Numbered from the stretch's first letter, positions 13,978 to 23,695 are shown. The stretch is DNA of 64,000 bases from GW2011-AR5 sp041645025 (GCA_041645025.1 JBAZQV010000001.1:1-64000); one strand, 5' to 3'. A program made the numbers and translations. The notes: a model not told the origin generated them from the letters alone.

Positions 13978-15840
13978 TCAGACTACTAGGAAGTATAATT
14001 TTCTCCTCTTGACCCTTCTCTCTTCCACGCGTCCTTCAGCGATGAGACGCACAAGCCTGTCCTTTGTTCTCTTGCGACCCCGGCCAATGGCTCTAACCAG
14101 TGACTGGATTGATATGCCTTCTTTTGGTATCGTTGTTATGACGAGTATGTCTATCACTTCATTTTCAAGGTCCACTATCGACCTTAGAAGTGCTGTTCTT
14201 CTCTGACGTGCCCACACCGGTAGCCTGCGCTTCTTCAGGAGCAACTTCGCGTTCAAAAGACGCAGCATGAAATCAACGCTGTTCAGTGTATAGAAATAAG
14301 TATTGACATCCTTGAGTGTTGTGTTGAGCCTATTCTGGCTTCTTGAAAGCCGATTGAGAGCAGTATGATACTTTTTCAGGTTGCTGTACTTTTCATCCAG
14401 AGAAGTTATGGTTGTGTTAACGTTCTCTATGAGACCTGTTTTTTCAGAAAGCTTGCCTATCTTGCTGTTAATTTTTTCAAGGACATCTGAATTGTCTACA
14501 GGTGCCATATTGGCGATCTTTTCATTTATCTCGCTAAGGACATCGGCGGTGGCAGAGCTGATACCGCTCATGTTCTCTAGTTGATTAAGAACACCCTTGC
14601 TATTAATGTGAACATCATCCAATTTTTCGTCTATGTGATTCATGAATTCGGCACTTCTTACTGAAAGACCGCCAACCTTTTCCTCAATACTGTCTAGTTT
14701 TTCCGGGTTTATTTCTTTTGTCTGGAGTTTTTCTATAATTTCAGCATTCATTACTGAAATTTCTCCGATTTTCTCCTCCATGACTCCCAATTTTTTTGAG
14801 TTTGTTTCATGAAGATGGTCAAGCTTCCCGCTTATTTTTTCAATAGTATCGTTCAGTTCAGACGTGCCGCCTATTTTTTCTTCTATTGTCTCAATGAGTA
14901 ATGTATTATCTGAAAGCCGATCTATTTTATTTTCGATGCCTCCGAGCTTTTCCGAGTTCGCAAAGGACAACTGGTCAAGCCTGGAATTAATATTGTCAAG
15001 TGCAACACTGGAAGAGGCAGCTGATATCTTTTCTTCTACCCTCCCCAGCGTTTCGGCGTTGCTGGCATATAACTCGCTGAGTTTTTCATCGACCTTGAGC
15101 ATAATTTCTGATACGATATCATATTTGCTTTTTATTGATGCTATGGACTCGCGTATGTTGATAATATCTTCAGAGCCGCCGGAAACCTTGTCCAGTTTTT
15201 CGTCAAGTTTGCCCATTACGTCATTGCTGTCCATGGAGATTTCACTGAGCCTTTCATCAAGTTTTAAAATAATATCAGAAAGTTTGTTACTTCTTATTCC
15301 CAAGGAGTCTATCGATGCATGTATTTTATCAAGCGACTCGTTATTGTTTGCAGCCAGATTTTCTATTCTCTCGTTAATTTCGGCGCCGCTTACGGACAGT
15401 TCACCCATTTTTTCATGGAGCCTGAGAGAAACTTCAGAAACAGCATCGTATTTGTTCTCAAGGGCGCTTATGGAGGTCTGTATGTCTGCCAGTATTTCTC
15501 CCGCACCTCTGGAAAGAGTATCGAGCTTTTCCTTTAGTTCAGTATTATCCCCTTCAGGAGCTTGGGATGAGAGCATTTCTATTCTTTCTATTGCATCAAG
15601 AATTATTGCGTATCTTTTGTTGACAGCGCTGATGGATGAGAGCATATCGGACAGGATATTCTTTATTTCGCTAAGAACCTCTGTATTTGCCGGCATTGAC
15701 ATCTTTTCTATCTTGTCCACCAGAGCTTCAAGTCTGATTCTATAGCTGTCGCTCATTACTCTGGTTTCTATAAGTTTCACGGCTACCCTTTCATCACTGG
15801 GTAATTCCTCATCTACACGTAGTAAAAACTCATCACTCAT
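13978..15840 (-). CDS. Long coiled-coil protein with C-terminal winged helix
   Basis: The 620-residue protein is dominated by heptad-rich helix from about residue 30 to 520, built from variants of a unit containing 'KLDEKLSEI' and 'SLSxxNxE' motifs, so it probably arose by internal duplication. The final 75 residues (VIDILVITTIPKEGISIQSLVRAIGRGRKRTKDRLVRLIAEGRVEERRV in outline) look like a winged helix-turn-helix. There is no signal peptide or membrane segment. A DNA-attached structural or regulatory role is inferred from the domain order only. Confidence 0.75.
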   Translation of the reverse strand: MSDEFLLRVDEELPSDERVAVKLIETRVMSDSYRIRLEALVDKIEKMSMPANTEVLSEIKNILSDMLSSISAVNKRYAIILDAIERIEMLSSQAPEGDNTELKEKLDTLSRGAGEILADIQTSISALENKYDAVSEVSLRLHEKMGELSVSGAEINERIENLAANNNESLDKIHASIDSLGIRSNKLSDIILKLDERLSEISMDSNDVMGKLDEKLDKVSGGSEDIINIRESIASIKSKYDIVSEIMLKVDEKLSELYASNAETLGRVEEKISAASSSVALDNINSRLDQLSFANSEKLGGIENKIDRLSDNTLLIETIEEKIGGTSELNDTIEKISGKLDHLHETNSKKLGVMEEKIGEISVMNAEIIEKLQTKEINPEKLDSIEEKVGGLSVRSAEFMNHIDEKLDDVHINSKGVLNQLENMSGISSATADVLSEINEKIANMAPVDNSDVLEKINSKIGKLSEKTGLIENVNTTITSLDEKYSNLKKYHTALNRLSRSQNRLNTTLKDVNTYFYTLNSVDFMLRLLNAKLLLKKRRLPVWARQRRTALLRSIVDLENEVIDILVITTIPKEGISIQSLVRAIGRGRKRTKDRLVRLIAEGRVEERRVKRRKLYFLVV

Positions 15841-15934
15841 AACTTTTACTTAAAAGTGCAAAGGTTATAAATTTATAGTGTGACAAGTTTCGTGATTCAA
15901 TAGTAATTTTTGTGCATTACACAGTGGTGTTAAT

Positions 15935-16426
15935 ATGATGTCGACAAACATATACAGTTCCTGGCAGTCACTCCAGAAGCAAAAATTTGTGGAAATCAAG
16001 AGGCATCTGGGCAGCACGGTGGATGAGATTTTTCGAGGAAAGCTGGTTCTTGACATAGGATGCGGCTTTGGATATTTTGAGAAGAGCTTTAACGGAAAAT
16101 TTGTGGGCCTGGACAACGACCTGATGATGCTAAGAGGCAACGTTGCTATTTTTCCCAGGATTCTGGGGAACGGCGAGAAACTGCCGTTTGGAGACGAGAC
16201 GTTTGACACGATTATATCCGTAGATACGATGCATCTCATAAAGAACGAGGATTTCATCCGCGTTCTTAAAACAGGCGGACTTGTTATGATTTCCGTATTC
16301 TTTAACGACGAAAATTATTCTGATAAAAGGAGTGCACTTTTGAAGAAAGTGGAGAAGATGAAAGTCATAAAAGAATTTGACATTCTTGGCAAGGAAAAGG
16401 AATTCGTTGTGATAGCTGTTAAGTAA
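15935..16426 (+). CDS. Class I SAM-dependent methyltransferase
   Basis: The 163-residue protein has the SAM-binding motif LVLDIGCGFGYFE near residue 37, an acidic ribose ligand in VGLDND, and the motif IV region DTIISVDTMHLI with the following GGLVMISVF strand, as in methyltransferase type 11 proteins. The substrate cannot be predicted. GGTGTTAAT precedes the ATG; a second ATG lies one codon later. Confidence 0.85.
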   Translation: MMSTNIYSSWQSLQKQKFVEIKRHLGSTVDEIFRGKLVLDIGCGFGYFEKSFNGKFVGLDNDLMMLRGNVAIFPRILGNGEKLPFGDETFDTIISVDTMHLIKNEDFIRVLKTGGLVMISVFFNDENYSDKRSALLKKVEKMKVIKEFDILGKEKEFVVIAVK

Positions 16427-16493
16427 GGTGTTTTTCCTTACACCAAGACAGAACCCCATCTACGGCACTAGGGCTACTTTTAAGTAGTGAAAG

Positions 16494-16502
16494 ATTTAAA
16501 TA
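16494..16502 (+). promoter_or_regulatory. TATA-like box
   Basis: ATTTAAATA lies about 25 bases before the ATG at 16524, consistent with a leaderless transcript. Confidence 0.5.
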
Positions 16503-16523
16503 CATTCCCGCAGTACAATAAAT

Positions 16524-17651
16524 ATGTCATTCAGAATACCACAACCTCAAAGGATTGTAGATCTGCTTACTTTTGCTGTGGCAGATAAGCACGAAAGATA
16601 CGATTTTTTGAATGCTAGAATAGGTAGCGGAAGGACGCCCTCCTCAATCGAAGAAGAACTATGGTCTATGCTGCCGCCGACCGATAGCAATGATCAAGAA
16701 GAAGTAACGCAGAAAGCAGGAGAAATAGCTAAAAGACATGGGATTGCTTTGGACGACAGGAGGATTTTCGATGTTGCCGAAAGGGAAGATCCGGAGTTTG
16801 GAAAGCGATTAAAAACAGTAAGCGTAATTAATGTCCAAAATATGCTTCAAGCTAATTTTTATCGCTCGGCTTGGAAACTCTTTGAATTGGGCAACCCACA
16901 TAAATTTTCGGCAAGGTATGATGCAGTAACACAAGTGCCTATAACATTTGATGGAAAAAGAATTGCTGTAGTTGAAACATATTCTTATGGTCACTCAACA
17001 ACCTACAGAGCTGTCCTTTATCATTTAATGAGGCATATAGGAAACTTGGCAGGTGACGAGACTGAAAGTGATGTAAAATATTTGGCAAGGAAGGCTTTTG
17101 ACGGCAAAAGAGTTCTTGAACTGGGGTGTGGTCCGGGATTCTTTCTTTATCTTCTGAGAGAATTAGGCGCTGATATTGTAGGAGTTGAAAAAAGAGATAC
17201 TTATCGCGATCAAACAGATGCGGCTAAGCTAAGCATACTCTATGGAGATGCGGAAAAAGTTACTGATATGATCAGGGACAAGAAATTCGATGTTGTTTTT
17301 AGCAGAAATTTCCTTAGTTTGCATGTGACTGTTGACAAAGGGCCAGATGTAATGGAAGCAGCTTACGGCGTTACGAATGATGGGGGACTTTCTTTCCATC
17401 TTATTGATTACAGGAAAACACCTGAAGAAGAATATATGGAAATGCTGAGGTCCACATGTGAAAGTACTAAACTTGATTACGATACTTTGGTTCAAACATT
17501 CTCAATGCTGCCAGCAGAGAAAAAGGATGCACTGCTGAGAAGGAATGTGCTGAATACTTCGATAGAAAGTCTTACGCGAATTGGTTACAGGCCTCTGACA
17601 AGCTATCTTTTCGACGCAGAAGAGAATATATCAATTGCAGCAAGAAAATAA
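16524..17651 (+). CDS. SAM-dependent methyltransferase domain protein
   Basis: The 375-residue protein carries a Rossmann methyltransferase core in its second half: RVLELGCGPGFFLYLL near residue 196, VGVEKRD, GDAEKV, FDVVFSRNFLSLH and a GGLSFHLIDYR strand. The first half (about 180 residues) is helical and of unknown family, perhaps substrate binding. It is monocistronic with its own TATA box. Confidence 0.8.
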   Translation: MSFRIPQPQRIVDLLTFAVADKHERYDFLNARIGSGRTPSSIEEELWSMLPPTDSNDQEEVTQKAGEIAKRHGIALDDRRIFDVAEREDPEFGKRLKTVSVINVQNMLQANFYRSAWKLFELGNPHKFSARYDAVTQVPITFDGKRIAVVETYSYGHSTTYRAVLYHLMRHIGNLAGDETESDVKYLARKAFDGKRVLELGCGPGFFLYLLRELGADIVGVEKRDTYRDQTDAAKLSILYGDAEKVTDMIRDKKFDVVFSRNFLSLHVTVDKGPDVMEAAYGVTNDGGLSFHLIDYRKTPEEEYMEMLRSTCESTKLDYDTLVQTFSMLPAEKKDALLRRNVLNTSIESLTRIGYRPLTSYLFDAEENISIAARK

Positions 17652-17728
17652 ATGCTTCAGGCATCTAACTGTTTACTTAACCCAATTTTCGGTATTATTA
17701 CTAAAAATAGAAACGAGTCTTGCCTTAC

Positions 17729-19396
17729 CTACATTTCTTTCAGAACATCGATGCCTAGCAGGCGCAAGCCGTTTTCCAAAACTTGCATAACTGATTTTAC
17801 CAGAGCGAGCTTTTGAGATTCGTCTTCAGCGCCGATCACATGAACAGAGTGATAAAACTCGTTGAACAGCGTGGCGACTTCGAAAAGATAATTAGCCAGC
17901 AAGTTCGGCTTGTATTCATCCGCACTTTTTTCTATTATACCGGAAAACTGGGATAGTTTTTTTATCAAATCCATCTCTTTTACGTCAGTTAACTTTCCAA
18001 TTCTTTGCACCTTTTTCGATTTTTTTAGTATTGAGTTTGCTCTTGCATAAGTGTACTGCAGATAGGGTCCGGTGTCACCTTCGAAATCTATCGAAGCTTT
18101 CGGATCGTACGTCATAGACTTCGAAGGATCAAATTTAAGAATAAAATATTTCAACGCAGCCAAACCTATTTTCTCGGCACGTTTTTTTATTTCTTCATCT
18201 GGTATAGAGCCGTGCTGTTTTATTTTTTCTTCGGATATTTTATGCATTTCATCCATGATGTCATCTGCATCGACAACCGTGCCTTCGCGACTTTTCATCT
18301 TGCCTTCTGGCAGATTTACCATACCGTAGGCAAGGTGATAGCATTTCTTTGCAAAAGGGTAACCCAAAATTTCCAGCAGTTTGAACAGCGCACGGAAGTG
18401 ATATTTTTGTTCATCACCTACAACATAAATCATTTTATTCATTTTATATTCTTTGTATCTTTTTACGGCAAGAGCCAAATCCTGCGTGATGTAGATAGAT
18501 GTTCCATCAGCACGCAGAACAACATATTTGCCTAGGTTACAATCACCCAGATCTATCACTATGTTCCCATCTTCGTCCTTTTTGAAAATATTTGCCTTCA
18601 AGCCCTTCATAACTATTTTTTTCCCGTCAAGGTAGTGATCACTTTCGTAGTATGCCTTATCTATACGTACGCCGAGGCGTTTGTATGTTTCCTTGAATCC
18701 TGTTGTTGCCCAATTGTTCATGGTCTTCCATAATTTTCTAACGTTTTTGTTGCCGGCTTCCCAATCTATCAGCATGTTTCTAAGCTTTTCTTCTGTTTCT
18801 GTATCGCCTTCAAGTTTTTTTGCAAATAATACATAAAAATCTCCAACAAAATGATCTGGTTTTTCACGAGGTTTTTTGCCTTCGCCAAATTTCTTATAGG
18901 CAAGCATTGATTTGCATATGTGAATTCCCCTGTCATTTATTATGTCCACTTTTATTACCTTGTAGCCTAGAAATTCGAATATGTTTGCCATTGACGTGCC
19001 GAGAACCATATTACGCACATGACCGAGATGAAGAGGCTTGTTTGTGTTGGGACCTGGCGATTCAATCATTATCCTCTCGGTTTTCTTTTTTCCTGAGCCA
19101 TATTTATTCTTCTGTTTTATTATTGTATTCAAAACTAGGCGAGAAAATTTTTCATGATTTATGTAAAAATTGACATACGGTCCGATAGCCTTCACTTCTT
19201 TTACAAGCGGCGGAAGTTTTTTTGATAACGCTGCTTCCATCTCTTTTGCAATTTCATAGGGATTTCTTTTCTGTTCCTTTGCGAGCGAGAAACAGGGCAA
19301 AGCCAGATCCCCCTGGTTATCTTTTGGTATTTCAAGGAGTTTTTTCTGGCTTCCGTCTAATAGTGACTCCACTTCTGTCTGGAACTTTTCAAACAT
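17729..19396 (-). CDS. argS: Arginyl-tRNA synthetase
   Basis: Class I synthetase charging tRNA-Arg. It has an N-terminal Add1-like domain (residues 1-90, ending IGPYVNFYIN), the PNTNKPLHLGHVRN region with HLGH at 123-126, the GMVNLPEGKMKSREG loop that takes the place of KMSKS, and a C-terminal DALR anticodon-binding domain (ARANSILKK, LANYLFEVATLFNEFYH). The 555-residue length is normal. No gene shares its transcript clearly; speD lies 30 bases upstream on the same strand. Confidence 0.96.
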   Translation of the reverse strand: MFEKFQTEVESLLDGSQKKLLEIPKDNQGDLALPCFSLAKEQKRNPYEIAKEMEAALSKKLPPLVKEVKAIGPYVNFYINHEKFSRLVLNTIIKQKNKYGSGKKKTERIMIESPGPNTNKPLHLGHVRNMVLGTSMANIFEFLGYKVIKVDIINDRGIHICKSMLAYKKFGEGKKPREKPDHFVGDFYVLFAKKLEGDTETEEKLRNMLIDWEAGNKNVRKLWKTMNNWATTGFKETYKRLGVRIDKAYYESDHYLDGKKIVMKGLKANIFKKDEDGNIVIDLGDCNLGKYVVLRADGTSIYITQDLALAVKRYKEYKMNKMIYVVGDEQKYHFRALFKLLEILGYPFAKKCYHLAYGMVNLPEGKMKSREGTVVDADDIMDEMHKISEEKIKQHGSIPDEEIKKRAEKIGLAALKYFILKFDPSKSMTYDPKASIDFEGDTGPYLQYTYARANSILKKSKKVQRIGKLTDVKEMDLIKKLSQFSGIIEKSADEYKPNLLANYLFEVATLFNEFYHSVHVIGAEDESQKLALVKSVMQVLENGLRLLGIDVLKEM

Positions 19397-19426
19397 AGAA
19401 ATAGTTAAGCGCTGATGCTTAAAAGG

Positions 19427-19894
19427 TTAGTATCGCTTTTTGACTATTGATTTTCTTTCAGCAGCGACTATTGGCTTGACTACCTCGACATTCTTCGGGA
19501 ACTCCTTTCCGCGCAGAAGAAGGTTCTTTTCTGCTTTCTTGGCTGAAAAAGCCCTCATGAGATACTTTTCGGCCTTTTCTACATCAAATTCCTTGCAGGA
19601 AAATATGTCTATGGAAGCGAAGCGCTGGGCAGCAAATGTGTGAATAGTTATGTGGCTTTCTGCTATGAGCACAAAGGCTGATACGCCGCCTCGATCAAAG
19701 CTATCTTTTTTACCCAGCGGGTTTGATGTAAACTTATTGACGACGGGCTGGAAAATTTTGTGCATGCCTATTTTTTCAGGCAGTTTGTCCAATAAGTTGT
19801 ATATAAATTTATCATCGAGAAGACGTTGTTTGTCACATCCGTACATGTCAAGTGTTAGATGTGGGCCAAAACCGACAGTTACTTTTTGTTCCAT
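19427..19894 (-). CDS. speD: S-adenosylmethionine decarboxylase proenzyme
   Basis: SpeD makes decarboxylated AdoMet, the aminopropyl donor for spermidine. The segment AESHITIHTF contains the self-cleavage site before Ser80, whose processing leaves a pyruvoyl group, with His81/His85 and a later Cys100 (DIFSCKEFD) in family positions. At 155 residues it is a small prokaryotic-type enzyme with an extended C-terminal tail. Two deoxyhypusine synthase genes, which use spermidine, are encoded divergently next door. Confidence 0.9.
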   Translation of the reverse strand: MEQKVTVGFGPHLTLDMYGCDKQRLLDDKFIYNLLDKLPEKIGMHKIFQPVVNKFTSNPLGKKDSFDRGGVSAFVLIAESHITIHTFAAQRFASIDIFSCKEFDVEKAEKYLMRAFSAKKAEKNLLLRGKEFPKNVEVVKPIVAAERKSIVKKRY

Positions 19895-19950
19895 CTTATT
19901 ATCTACATTTCCCCTTCTTTTTAGTAAGATTATTTTTTGTACGCGTCACA

Positions 19951-19964
19951 TATTTAAAAATATA
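19951..19964 (+). promoter_or_regulatory. TATA-like box of the deoxyhypusine synthase pair
   Basis: TATTTAAAAATATA lies about 35-45 bases before the first deoxyhypusine synthase start, in the divergent gap with speD. Confidence 0.55.
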
Positions 19965-19997
19965 GCTTCTCTATCAAAGGGGTTTTTGAAGTTTGTT

Positions 19998-20942
19998 ATG
20001 CGCAAAAGTACTATGAAAACCGATACCGCTGTAAAGGGCTACGATTTTTCCAAGGGCCTGGACCTGAAGAGTTTCCTTGAAGCCTATGCGACGACCGGGC
20101 TGCAGGCGTCCAACCTGACAAAGGCTATAGAAATAGCCAAAAAGATGAGAAAGGAGAAGGTCACAGTATTTCTTGGCTACACCTCTAACATGATTTCCTC
20201 GGGCGTGCGTGAGTCCATCCTATATCTTGTAAAAAACAAACTAGTGCATGCTATAGTAACCACGGCTGGCGGCGTAGAAGAGGATATAATAAAGTGCATC
20301 AAACCTTTCATATTGGGAGATTTTCGTCTTGACGGGGCAGCACTGCGCCGCCAGGGCATAAACAGGACAGGTAATATTCTGGTTCCCAATGACAGGTACA
20401 TAGAATTTGAAAAGATATTTACTCCATTTCTAAAGAAGCTTTTGGAAGAGCAGAAGCAAACAGGAAAGATAGCCACACCCACGGAGATTTGTAAGAGACT
20501 GGGAGAACTGGGTGATGAGACGTCTGTTCTTTACTGGGCACAGAAAAATAACATACCAGTTTTCTGCCCAGGCATAACCGATGGTTCCATGGGTGACATG
20601 ATTTTCTTTTTCAAGAGCGAGAACCCGGAGTTCAAGGTTGATGTGTCTGATGATATCCACAATATAATAGACATGGTAATGGACTCAGGAAAGACGGGCG
20701 CGATAATCCTTGGCGGCTCCCTGCCAAAGCATCACATAATGAATGCTAACGGCGTTTTGGATGGTCTCAAGTATGCCATATACATAAACACTGCTACCGA
20801 AGGCGATGGATCGGACTCGGGTGCAATGCCTGAAGAAGCAAAGAGCTGGGGCAAGGCTGATTATGATGCTGATTGTGTAAAGGTTAGCATGGACGCTACG
20901 ATAGCATTTCCGCTTCTTGTGGCGGGACTGGTGATTGAATGA
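19998..20942 (+). CDS. dhs1: Deoxyhypusine synthase, first copy
   Basis: DHS transfers the aminobutyl group of spermidine to one lysine of aIF5A. The 314-residue product has the NAD-binding and active-site features of the family: FLGYTSNMISSGVRE, HAIVTTAGGVEED, SLPKHHIMNAN, and SWGK with the catalytic lysine at about 286, then DATIAFPLLVA. I chose ATG 19998 downstream of the TATA box; ATG 20013 is possible. Its ATGA end overlaps the start of a second copy. Confidence 0.92.
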   Translation: MRKSTMKTDTAVKGYDFSKGLDLKSFLEAYATTGLQASNLTKAIEIAKKMRKEKVTVFLGYTSNMISSGVRESILYLVKNKLVHAIVTTAGGVEEDIIKCIKPFILGDFRLDGAALRRQGINRTGNILVPNDRYIEFEKIFTPFLKKLLEEQKQTGKIATPTEICKRLGELGDETSVLYWAQKNNIPVFCPGITDGSMGDMIFFFKSENPEFKVDVSDDIHNIIDMVMDSGKTGAIILGGSLPKHHIMNANGVLDGLKYAIYINTATEGDGSDSGAMPEEAKSWGKADYDADCVKVSMDATIAFPLLVAGLVIE

Positions 20943-21895
20943 GCAAGATGAATGAAGCTAAAGACAGCATATTCAAGGACTCCACAGAGCCGGAAGGCCT
21001 TGAAATAAAGGGCTACGATTTTTCAAAACAACCAACCCTGAGTAAATTAATAGAAAGCTTTTACTCTACAGGATTCCAGGCTTCTCATCTGGGCAGGGCC
21101 ATAGAAGTTGCAAAGAAGATGAGAAAGGGGAATGTGACAATATTTCTTGGTTTTGGCGCAGATGCAGTTGCTTCCGGCGTCCGCGAGTCTATATCTTATC
21201 TTGTAAAAAATAAGATAGTTCATGCGCTAGTGACCACGGCCGATGGCATTGAAGCCGATGTCATAAGGACAAGGAAAGATTTTGTTCTGAATGGAAAGGG
21301 GAAACGCGGGGATAATTTTGTAGGAAATATTATGATTCCATGCGACGGGTATAAAATATTCACAGATATTCTAAACAAGACGCTTTCCGAGTTGTATGTG
21401 GAACAGAAAAAATCAGGAGAAATAGCTACACCGGGTAAAATTGCAAAAAGTCTGGGAAAGGTGTGCGATGAAACTTCTATACTGTATTGGGCACAGAAAA
21501 ATAACATACCGGTTTTCTGTCCTGGCATAACTGACGGCGCCACGGGAAATATAATATCTTCATTCAAGTCAAAGAGCAGGGACTTCAAGCTGGACGTGAG
21601 TGATGATGTTGTTATTCTTGAGGACACGGTCCTGGACGCCAAAGAGACAGGCGCAATAATTCTCGGCGGTTCCCTGCCAAAGCACCATATAATGAATGCT
21701 AATATGATGCGCGAGGGCACCAAGTACACGATTTACATTAACACAGCCATGGAAGGAGACGGCTCGGACAGTGGTGCGCTGCCAGAGGAAGCAAAGAGCT
21801 GGGGGAAAGCTGCCGCAGATGTTGATTCGGTGAAGGTTCAGGCAGATGCCAGCATAGTTTTTCCTCTGCTGGTCGCTGGGGCTTTTGTTGACTAG
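20939..21895 (+). CDS. dhs2: Deoxyhypusine synthase, second copy
   Basis: This tandem paralogue of the preceding gene is translationally coupled through a four-base overlap. It keeps GVRESISYLVKNKIVHALVTT, SLPKHHIMNAN, GDGSDSGALPEEAKSWGK with lysine at about 290, and FPLLVAGAFVD. Both copies retain the catalytic lysine, so both could be active. They may form a hetero-oligomer, or one may act on another substrate as in deoxyhypusine/homospermidine synthase relatives. The N-terminus is about 20 residues longer than in copy 1. Confidence 0.92.
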   Translation: MSKMNEAKDSIFKDSTEPEGLEIKGYDFSKQPTLSKLIESFYSTGFQASHLGRAIEVAKKMRKGNVTIFLGFGADAVASGVRESISYLVKNKIVHALVTTADGIEADVIRTRKDFVLNGKGKRGDNFVGNIMIPCDGYKIFTDILNKTLSELYVEQKKSGEIATPGKIAKSLGKVCDETSILYWAQKNNIPVFCPGITDGATGNIISSFKSKSRDFKLDVSDDVVILEDTVLDAKETGAIILGGSLPKHHIMNANMMREGTKYTIYINTAMEGDGSDSGALPEEAKSWGKAAADVDSVKVQADASIVFPLLVAGAFVD

Positions 21896-21897
21896 AA

Positions 21898-22521
21898 TCA
21901 ATAAAAAATTTCAAAAATATAAAAGTCATCATTCTTGATTTTCACGGTCTTTATTACACTATACCTAAATTTATGTTTTTTAATTAAGTCGTAAAGTATG
22001 TTTATATTTCCAAACGAGGCGTAAAGCAGAATGATTTTCCCTTTTAATTTCAAGTGATTTTCGACGCCATCAAAAAACCTCTTCAATAATTTGGAATCTT
22101 TGTCGTAGGCTGCTATTTCCAAACTATCTTTAGGATCTTTCATCTGATTAAAAGGAATATTAAAAATTACAACGTCAAATTTCTCAGTTATGCGCTGAAA
22201 TAAATTGCTCTTGCGGACCTCTATTTTTTTATTGAGATTGAGACGGTCTATGTTTTCTTTTGCGCACTTTATAGCATCATTAGAGATATCCGTTGCAATT
22301 ATCTTTTTTGCGTTTTTAGACGCTATTACCGCCTGCAGCCCGGTGCCGGTTCCCATATCCAGTACGAATGAGTCTTTAGGGATATTCAGATTCTCCGCCA
22401 AAAATTTTGAATCTAAATAGAACCAAACCTCTTTGAAGACTTTAAGCCTTATGTCATTGAAACACACTTCTCTGTCGCCTTTACTGCGTAATTCTCTTAT
22501 TAAATCATCAGTTTGTGGCAT
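21898..22521 (-). CDS. PrmC/HemK-like methyltransferase
   Basis: The 207-residue protein has the SAM motif VLDMGTGTGLQAVIAS, the acidic ATDISNDAI, and NIPFNQ in place of the catalytic NPPY motif of glutamine and nucleic-acid N-methyltransferases. The N-terminal segment (VWFYLDSKFLAENL) matches small archaeal HemK-type proteins that modify release factor or tRNA. The Ile-Pro-Phe variation makes the substrate uncertain. Confidence 0.75.
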   Translation of the reverse strand: MPQTDDLIRELRSKGDREVCFNDIRLKVFKEVWFYLDSKFLAENLNIPKDSFVLDMGTGTGLQAVIASKNAKKIIATDISNDAIKCAKENIDRLNLNKKIEVRKSNLFQRITEKFDVVIFNIPFNQMKDPKDSLEIAAYDKDSKLLKRFFDGVENHLKLKGKIILLYASFGNINILYDLIKKHKFRYSVIKTVKIKNDDFYIFEIFY

Positions 22522-22525
22522 ACTT

Positions 22526-23695
22526 TTACCTTCCTGCTCTTATGGATATTACGTCGCCATTCTTTAGCTGGTAGCTGGCTGAGACGTTTCTTCCTGTCCT
22601 GGCGTCTATGGCTGCCACGAACTTCTTTCCAATATCCTCATGCACCCTGAAGGCAAGGTCAAGGGCTGTTGCGCCGCGCTTCATAAGCAGCGCGTGCGGC
22701 AGGACGTTATCTTTTTTATCGCTAAACTTGTGCTCGTTCTCAACAGGATAGACAACAATCATGTCGAGTATTTTGAAAACTATGGTATCTATTATTTCCT
22801 GGACTCCTGTGGAGCCGTGTTTCTTCATCAGGTCGCGTATGAAATTAAGCGCGGCGAGGCGACGCTCGTCTAGTTTTTCCAGCAGCTCGAAGTCTGCGGC
22901 ACCGGGGGTGTAGCGTATTATTCCTTTTTCAGCTGCACGCCTAAGCGCCAGCTCGGACACGGCAGAGCAGGGAAACAAATTAAAGCCAAGGTCAGTTAGA
23001 CGTTCTACATTCTTTTCCGATACTGGTATGTCGATTTTATTTGCCGCGAGTATTATGGGCTTGCTCTTCTCACGCAGGAGTTTTATGAATTTGAGCAACT
23101 CGTAGTTATCTGACTGTGTTGCAATCCCTGTCTCGTTAAGGGCGTCCTCAACTTCCTGGAGTTTTACTCCAAGCCCGGACAGTTGCTTGTAAACAACATC
23201 TGACAACTTCTCTTTTGTTGTCTCAATGCGTTTTGACAGCGACTGGAAGTTCCTCTTTAGTATGCCGAGAATCCAGTAGTCTATCTCCTCTTCCAAGAAC
23301 TTGATGTCATCTTTAGGGTCGTGCCCGGAACAAGGGTTTCCGTTCTCGTCCGTAGAGCCTGATATGTCTATCACATGAACAAGCGCGTTCGCTTCCATTA
23401 TGTCGGAGAGAAACTGGTTGCCAAGACCCTTTCCTTTGTGGGCGTCGGGCACAAGGCCTGCTATGTCAATCATTTTTACAGGAACGAAGCGCATGCCGTC
23501 AATGCATTTGGAGTTTTGGGCGTTGCAACGGACGTTCAGCTGTTTGCAAGGGCACGGAACGCGCACATAGGTCACGCCCTTGTTGGGCTCGATGGTCGTG
23601 AATATACGATTGCTTATCTCTACATCAACAAGTGTAGCCGCAGAAAACAGCGTACTTTTTCCGCTATTCGGCTTTCCCACAAGACCGATTAACAT
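22526..23695 (-). CDS. YchF/Obg-type GTPase with TGS domain
   Basis: A P-loop GTPase of the archaeal OBG/YchF class. Walker A GKPNSGKST is at 7-15, the switch region contains FTTIEPNKGV, G3 DIAGLVPDAHKGKGLGNQF, and G4 is NKID near 215. A C-terminal TGS domain covers about 310-389. These proteins bind ribosomes, so a role in translation or stress is inferred from the family. The gene is separated from the methyltransferase downstream by four bases. Confidence 0.93.
   Translation of the reverse strand: MLIGLVGKPNSGKSTLFSAATLVDVEISNRIFTTIEPNKGVTYVRVPCPCKQLNVRCNAQNSKCIDGMRFVPVKMIDIAGLVPDAHKGKGLGNQFLSDIMEANALVHVIDISGSTDENGNPCSGHDPKDDIKFLEEEIDYWILGILKRNFQSLSKRIETTKEKLSDVVYKQLSGLGVKLQEVEDALNETGIATQSDNYELLKFIKLLREKSKPIILAANKIDIPVSEKNVERLTDLGFNLFPCSAVSELALRRAAEKGIIRYTPGAADFELLEKLDERRLAALNFIRDLMKKHGSTGVQEIIDTIVFKILDMIVVYPVENEHKFSDKKDNVLPHALLMKRGATALDLAFRVHEDIGKKFVAAIDARTGRNVSASYQLKNGDVISIRAGR

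Noticed and set aside
14864..15745. A 293-codon open frame on the plus strand inside the 620-residue coiled-coil gene
   Set aside because: It is antisense to the coiled-coil gene and consists of a Ser/Leu/Ile-rich mirror image of heptad codons, with no motif and no ribosome binding site.
19650..19997. An N-terminal extension of the first deoxyhypusine synthase
   Set aside because: The frame is open to 19650 but runs antisense to speD and through its promoter region; the family start is near 19998.
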